A stretch of DNA of 43,436 bases, from assembly GCA_900769175.1 (NCBI GenBank), contig CAAGFP010000099.1, positions 1-43,436 of the forward strand. Reading direction: 5' to 3'. A program made the position numbers and the translations under genes. The notes below the pieces were generated by a model, which saw only the letters and a program-made list of their open reading frames with translations, did not search any database and had not been told where the DNA came from. This DNA is from Lachnospiraceae bacterium. Lineage in GTDB: Bacteria > Bacillota > Clostridia > Lachnospirales > Lachnospiraceae. Positions within the stretch are counted from its first letter, which is position 1, and every line of letters starts with the position of its first letter. Shown here one piece after another: positions 40,479 through 43,436 of this stretch.

Positions 40479-41861
40479 TTAGTATCCGTAATAATCTAAG
40501 ATATAGGATTTATCGTCGTCATTTATTAAACCGTTTGCAAAACCGCTGTATATTGCATTCATGACGGCATTCATCTTCGCATCCGGTGTAATTCCTGCCG
40601 GGAACTTATTATTCAGCTGCGCAATCAGATTGTTTACAGCAGTAGTAGGCGTATAAGGTTTATTTACTTTAGTGTTTCCAGTCGATGATTTTGCGTAAGA
40701 TGTGCTTCCTGTCGTTCCGGAGCCTCCGAACGTTGAATTGATATACTGCGTCAGATAAGCAATCTTCTGCTTGTTATAGCCATAAGGGTCTGCCATAGCT
40801 TTCAGATTCTCAATCCACTTCTCATAGGTAGCCTGCTTGTTGTACTTGCCCTGGTATGTATTCAGGAACGTATCGAAATCATTTGCCGCTGCCTGCTGTT
40901 TTGCGCTCTCCGCAGCTTCATTCGCAGCATCTGTCCTCTGGTCGTTGTACTGCTGTTTATTCCATGCAAGCTGGTCAAGCTGGAGCTGATAATCTCTATC
41001 GGCGTTCTGCTGTGCCAACTTGTCCTGATAGATCTGATACTCCATATTCGCCTGATTCTGTAATGCGGAAACAAAATTGTCATAATAATTGTTCGCTGCA
41101 TCTGCTAAATCAGAATTACCGGATGCCTGCGCTTCTGCTACCAGTCTTTCAATCTCACGGAGTGCAGAGTCTCTTTCGCTGATAGCATTTGCACGGTTGT
41201 TCTCGTAGTTTGCGTTAATGTTCGCAAGGTTCGTTTCGGTCATGCCTCCGTTGTATCCCATAGCCGCCATGTAGTCTCCGGTCTGATTCTTCTGAAGTAT
41301 GGAGTTAATGTAGTTCTCCTTTGCGGCTTTCTCGAACTCATTATTGATTCCTTCTTTATTGGAATTGATGGAATCAACCGTTGCCTGCGTTCTCTGTTTG
41401 ATTGCTTCCTGATTCGCTGCGTACTGCTGCTGCATCATGTACTGCTGCTGCTGTAACAATGCTTGCTGCTGCTGAATCCATGCATCCTGCTGTGCCTGAG
41501 CCTGCGCCTGATCGTACAGATTTGCAAAATAAGATGCGGTTTCCATATCTTTTGTAGTCATCGCCTGTCCCTTGTACGTATTATTGTTTCCATACATTTG
41601 AGCCTTGCCGCCGCCAGCTCCCCACCAGTCCGTATCAATCGCTTGTCCGGCAGTATACGTACCGCCGCTTAAATATGCCTGTGCTTTGTTGGCTATATCA
41701 GCGTTGTATCCAACATCACCGGCTTTCACCACATAGGTCTTTGGCGTGGTTGTGGTTGCCGGTGCAGTTGTGGTAGCTGGTTTATATACTGTAGCGGGTG
41801 TATTGTTTTGTGAAGTTACCGCATTTGCAAATTTTCCAAGTGCATCATAATTGATCGCCAT
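40479..41861 (-). CDS. Internal virion protein (460 aa, Gln/Ala-rich)
   Basis: Late gene upstream of the giant protein. N-terminal TP-rich linker (YKPATTTAPATTTTPKTY), a small domain with AGDVGYNADIANKAQAYLSG and DTDWWGAGGGKAQMYGN, then a very Gln/Ala-rich coiled coil (about 110-330) and a helical C-terminal domain (INDDDKSYILDYYGY). It fits short-tailed phage internal core or ejection proteins, partner of the 2752-aa protein. The start lies just below the holin-like genes. Confidence 0.65.
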   Translation of the reverse strand: MAINYDALGKFANAVTSQNNTPATVYKPATTTAPATTTTPKTYVVKAGDVGYNADIANKAQAYLSGGTYTAGQAIDTDWWGAGGGKAQMYGNNNTYKGQAMTTKDMETASYFANLYDQAQAQAQQDAWIQQQQALLQQQQYMMQQQYAANQEAIKQRTQATVDSINSNKEGINNEFEKAAKENYINSILQKNQTGDYMAAMGYNGGMTETNLANINANYENNRANAISERDSALREIERLVAEAQASGNSDLADAANNYYDNFVSALQNQANMEYQIYQDKLAQQNADRDYQLQLDQLAWNKQQYNDQRTDAANEAAESAKQQAAANDFDTFLNTYQGKYNKQATYEKWIENLKAMADPYGYNKQKIAYLTQYINSTFGGSGTTGSTSYAKSSTGNTKVNKPYTPTTAVNNLIAQLNNKFPAGITPDAKMNAVMNAIYSGFANGLINDDDKSYILDYYGY

Positions 41862-41872
41862 TCCAAGACCTC

Positions 41873-42070
41873 CTATTTATTCTTTTCAACGGCTTTACCG
41901 TCCACATACGCTTCGCATGCTGCATAAATCGCTGTGCTAAGCGCACCGCATACAACACCAACAATCGTTATTTTCTGATTATCGGTTACGATTCCTGCGA
42001 TACTTGCACTTACAGAGCCCAGAAACGCTGCAAGGCTCAATAAAAACTTTCGAGAATTAAATTTCTTCAT
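41873..42070 (-). CDS. Holin-like membrane protein (65 aa)
   Basis: Two hydrophobic helices (FLLSLAAFLGSVSASIAG and VGVVCGALSTAIYAAC) with a charged C-terminus (YVDGKAVEKNK): the plan of a small phage holin. It overlaps the preceding gene by 14 bases. One of three consecutive membrane genes below the endolysin. Confidence 0.7.
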   Translation of the reverse strand: MKKFNSRKFLLSLAAFLGSVSASIAGIVTDNQKITIVGVVCGALSTAIYAACEAYVDGKAVEKNK

Positions 42071-42299
42071 CGCAATTTCCCGCCTTTCGTTTAATTAGCT
42101 TATCCCCGACTTTATCAGCCATAACAAGGGTTATGCCGAATCCCAGCATCCACACTCCCGCTTTGAAGATAAAATCGAGCAATTCGCTGTTGAAATCGAA
42201 TCCAAATAGCCCTAATATGGCATATAAAAGCCAAATCATGGCTACAGCTGTAAAAGATATCTTTCGTGTTTTCCACGATTTCCACGGTTTATTTTTCAT
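42057..42299 (-). CDS. Small membrane protein, holin or antiholin-like (80 aa)
   Basis: Positively charged start (MKNKPWKSWKTRKISF) then two hydrophobic stretches (TAVAMIWLLYAILGLF and FKAGVWMLGFGITLVMA). With the neighbouring 65- and 90-aa genes it forms the membrane part of the lysis cassette. Which of the three is the holin cannot be decided from sequence. Confidence 0.6.
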   Translation of the reverse strand: MKNKPWKSWKTRKISFTAVAMIWLLYAILGLFGFDFNSELLDFIFKAGVWMLGFGITLVMADKVGDKLIKRKAGNCDEEI

Positions 42300-42568
42300 T
42301 TTCTGTCCTCTAAATCATCAATACGATGGTTTATGTGTTCAATTTCCTTTTCCACAACTGGCATTCTGCGTGCGAAATTATTATGCTCACGCACCTCACG
42401 TGTGAGTTCGGTAATCTTTTCGTCTGTTACTGCTTGCCTTACCTTCATTTCGTACTGTATCTGCTGGTTTAGTTTATCGTTTGATTTATTTACGGAATAT
42501 ACAATTCCTATTAAGCTTATCAATGCGACTATAATGCTACCGATTATGTTAATTACCGCCGTACTCAC
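42296..42568 (-). CDS. XhlA-like membrane-anchored coiled-coil lysis protein (90 aa)
   Basis: One N-terminal membrane helix (INIIGSIIVALISLIGIVYS), then a coiled coil ending MPVVEKEIEHINHRIDDLED. This resembles haemolysin XhlA-type lysis accessory proteins (family knowledge). It is 2 bases below the endolysin stop and ends in an ATGA overlap with the next gene. Confidence 0.65.
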   Translation of the reverse strand: MSTAVINIIGSIIVALISLIGIVYSVNKSNDKLNQQIQYEMKVRQAVTDEKITELTREVREHNNFARRMPVVEKEIEHINHRIDDLEDRK

Positions 42569-42570
42569 TA

Positions 42571-43311
42571 TTACACCCGCTCGCAGTAAACATTCTGCCC
42601 TTTCACTCTTACGTATCCGGATTTACCGTTGTATTTCGTCTTAAGCCAGCCACCAAGGATTTCAGCACCGCTAAGCACTGTACCTTTTGGTACTACATCC
42701 AGAGCCTGAGACTTCAGGTCGGCGGACTTCCGCAGGTTCAAATCCGTCAGTGTTTTGTACTTTGTGCCGGATGATTTCTTTTTTTCAAGATTCAGGTATT
42801 CGGCGGCGGCCTTTGCGTATTCTTCGCCCATTTTCTTCAGCTCATGGTCTTCGTCCCAGTCCTTAATGTCCGCTTTCGTGTCAACGAATGCAGTCTCATT
42901 CAGAATCGCTGGCATGTTCGTATACTTCAGCACCGCCAGATCAGGACGATATTTCACGCCACGGCTGTTCTGCCCTACTGATTTTACATGCTTTTCAAAG
43001 CACTCTCCAAGGTCTTTGGTTTCCGGTCCAAATACAAGTGCCTCGTATCCATCGCCCTTCTCCGGCTTGAATGAATTGAAGTGGACCGAAACGAACAGGT
43101 CTGCTTTCTGTGCGTTTGCTTTTGCACACCGCTTCATCAGGCTGTCGCCAGGTAGCGTTTCAATGTTCTTGCACTTATAGTTGACTTCCATAAAAGCGAT
43201 GGCATAATCCACCGTTTTTACAATGACATCACGTTCACGGACATATCCGACTGCACCCGGATCTGTATTGCTGTGCCCTTTATCCCATACAATTATTTTT
43301 TCTTTCGCCAT
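42571..43311 (-). CDS. Endolysin: N-acetylmuramoyl-L-alanine amidase (Amidase_3) with SH3 domain
   Basis: A 246-aa protein. Amidase_3 domain (about 5-175): zinc ligand His13 in WDKGHSNTDPGAVG, Glu26 region, second His in LFVSVHFNSF, catalytic Glu in AILNETAFVD. A linker (KKKSSGTKY) leads to a bacterial SH3 domain (about 185-246) with LNLRKSADLKSQALDVVPKG and WLKTKYNGKSGYVRV for wall binding. No signal peptide, so export depends on the holins. ATG 43311 has AGGTGATAAC. The N-terminal codons are repeated at the other contig end. Confidence 0.93.
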   Translation of the reverse strand: MAKEKIIVWDKGHSNTDPGAVGYVRERDVIVKTVDYAIAFMEVNYKCKNIETLPGDSLMKRCAKANAQKADLFVSVHFNSFKPEKGDGYEALVFGPETKDLGECFEKHVKSVGQNSRGVKYRPDLAVLKYTNMPAILNETAFVDTKADIKDWDEDHELKKMGEEYAKAAAEYLNLEKKKSSGTKYKTLTDLNLRKSADLKSQALDVVPKGTVLSGAEILGGWLKTKYNGKSGYVRVKGQNVYCERV

Positions 43312-43331
43312 GTTATCACCTCATAAAAAAA

Positions 43332-43347
43332 GGAGCCGTTAGGCTCC
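43332..43347 (-). terminator. Terminator below the micro-ORF, right-hand copy
   Basis: The same GGAGCC/GGCTCC hairpin as at 331-346, here directly in front of the endolysin ribosome site because the 245-base segment is missing. Confidence 0.75.
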
Positions 43348-43354
43348 TGCATAG

Positions 43355-43393
43355 TTATTTCTTTTTCTTTCCGCCTTTTTTCTTGCAAGCCAT
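43355..43393 (-). CDS. 12-residue lysine-rich micro-ORF, right-hand copy
   Basis: Exact duplicate of 354-392 within the contig overlap: MACKKKGGKKKK after GGAGGTGAGAAT. In this variant the micro-ORF and its terminator lie immediately upstream of the endolysin. Confidence 0.5.
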   Translation of the reverse strand: MACKKKGGKKKK

Positions 43394-43436
43394 ATTCTCA
43401 CCTCCTATCCGATATTACGATTATATTCTTCCTCCA

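Noticed and set aside
1..43436. Diversity-generating retroelement RT and template repeat
   Set aside because: No frame with reverse-transcriptase motifs (no YxDD in context) and no second copy of the DUF6273 variable region were found on either strand.
1..43436. Relaxase gene to accompany mobC
   Set aside because: Checked all sizeable frames for a MobA/VirD2-type histidine triad and tyrosine; none is present. The only HExxH-type site is in the giant virion protein.
1..43436. CRISPR array, anti-CRISPR, tRNA genes
   Set aside because: No regularly spaced repeats or cloverleaf-like segments noticed. Small unknown proteins could be anti-CRISPRs, but nothing in sequence or neighbours supports it.

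Overview
The window is an essentially complete circular genome of a temperate tailed phage, most likely from a gut clostridium of the Lachnospiraceae/Oscillospiraceae type. I base the host on gene style (Gp157, DnaC loader, MobC, clostridial integrase), strong AGGAGG-type ribosome sites and moderate GC; it is an inference. The two contig ends overlap: bases 1-79 recur at 43247-43325 and bases 326-435 at 43327-43436. The true molecule is therefore about 43.0 or 43.2 kb, depending on a 245-bp segment present only in the left copy.

Layout, reading the minus strand from high to low coordinates: early genes run from a divergent repressor/Cro-like switch (27.8-28.8 kb) down to about 14.3 kb. They comprise an Xis-like protein, a SleB-type hydrolase, HNH proteins, Gp157, an annealing-like protein, NinB, a replication initiator, a DnaC loader, a DNA methylase, SSB, RusA, a sigma-like late regulator, many small proteins, a PAPS-reductase-family enzyme and a C5 DNA methylase. 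A probable late promoter near 14.42 kb precedes the late genes: small and large terminase, portal, scaffold, decoration and capsid proteins, neck, stabilisation protein, tail fibre and a DUF6273 adhesin-like protein (14-0.5 kb). The late block continues across the circular junction with endolysin, three holin-type membrane proteins, a 460-aa virion protein and a 2752-aa polyvalent virion protein (43.3-32.2 kb). A stabilisation protein plus giant internal proteins, with no tape measure or sheath, suggests a short-tailed (podovirus-like) virion.

The accessory segment is 28.3-32.2 kb. The plus strand carries the repressor, a tyrosine integrase, a likely attP region and two small lipoproteins with their own promoter (candidate lysogenic-conversion or superinfection-exclusion genes). 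The minus strand carries a MobC-type relaxosome protein preceded by a dense cluster of GC-rich inverted repeats that looks like a conjugative oriT. No relaxase is present. The prophage may therefore be mobilisable in trans by a resident conjugative element, which is the most striking feature here.

Other points of interest: a structured tandem-repeat RNA candidate upstream of the C5 methylase (15.94-16.24 kb); a DUF6273 C-terminus whose codons look like a diversity-generating-retroelement variable region although no reverse transcriptase is present; and an ADP-ribosyltransferase-like module flanked by a duplicated linker inside the 2752-aa protein. All family assignments come from reading motifs by eye; no database search was run.
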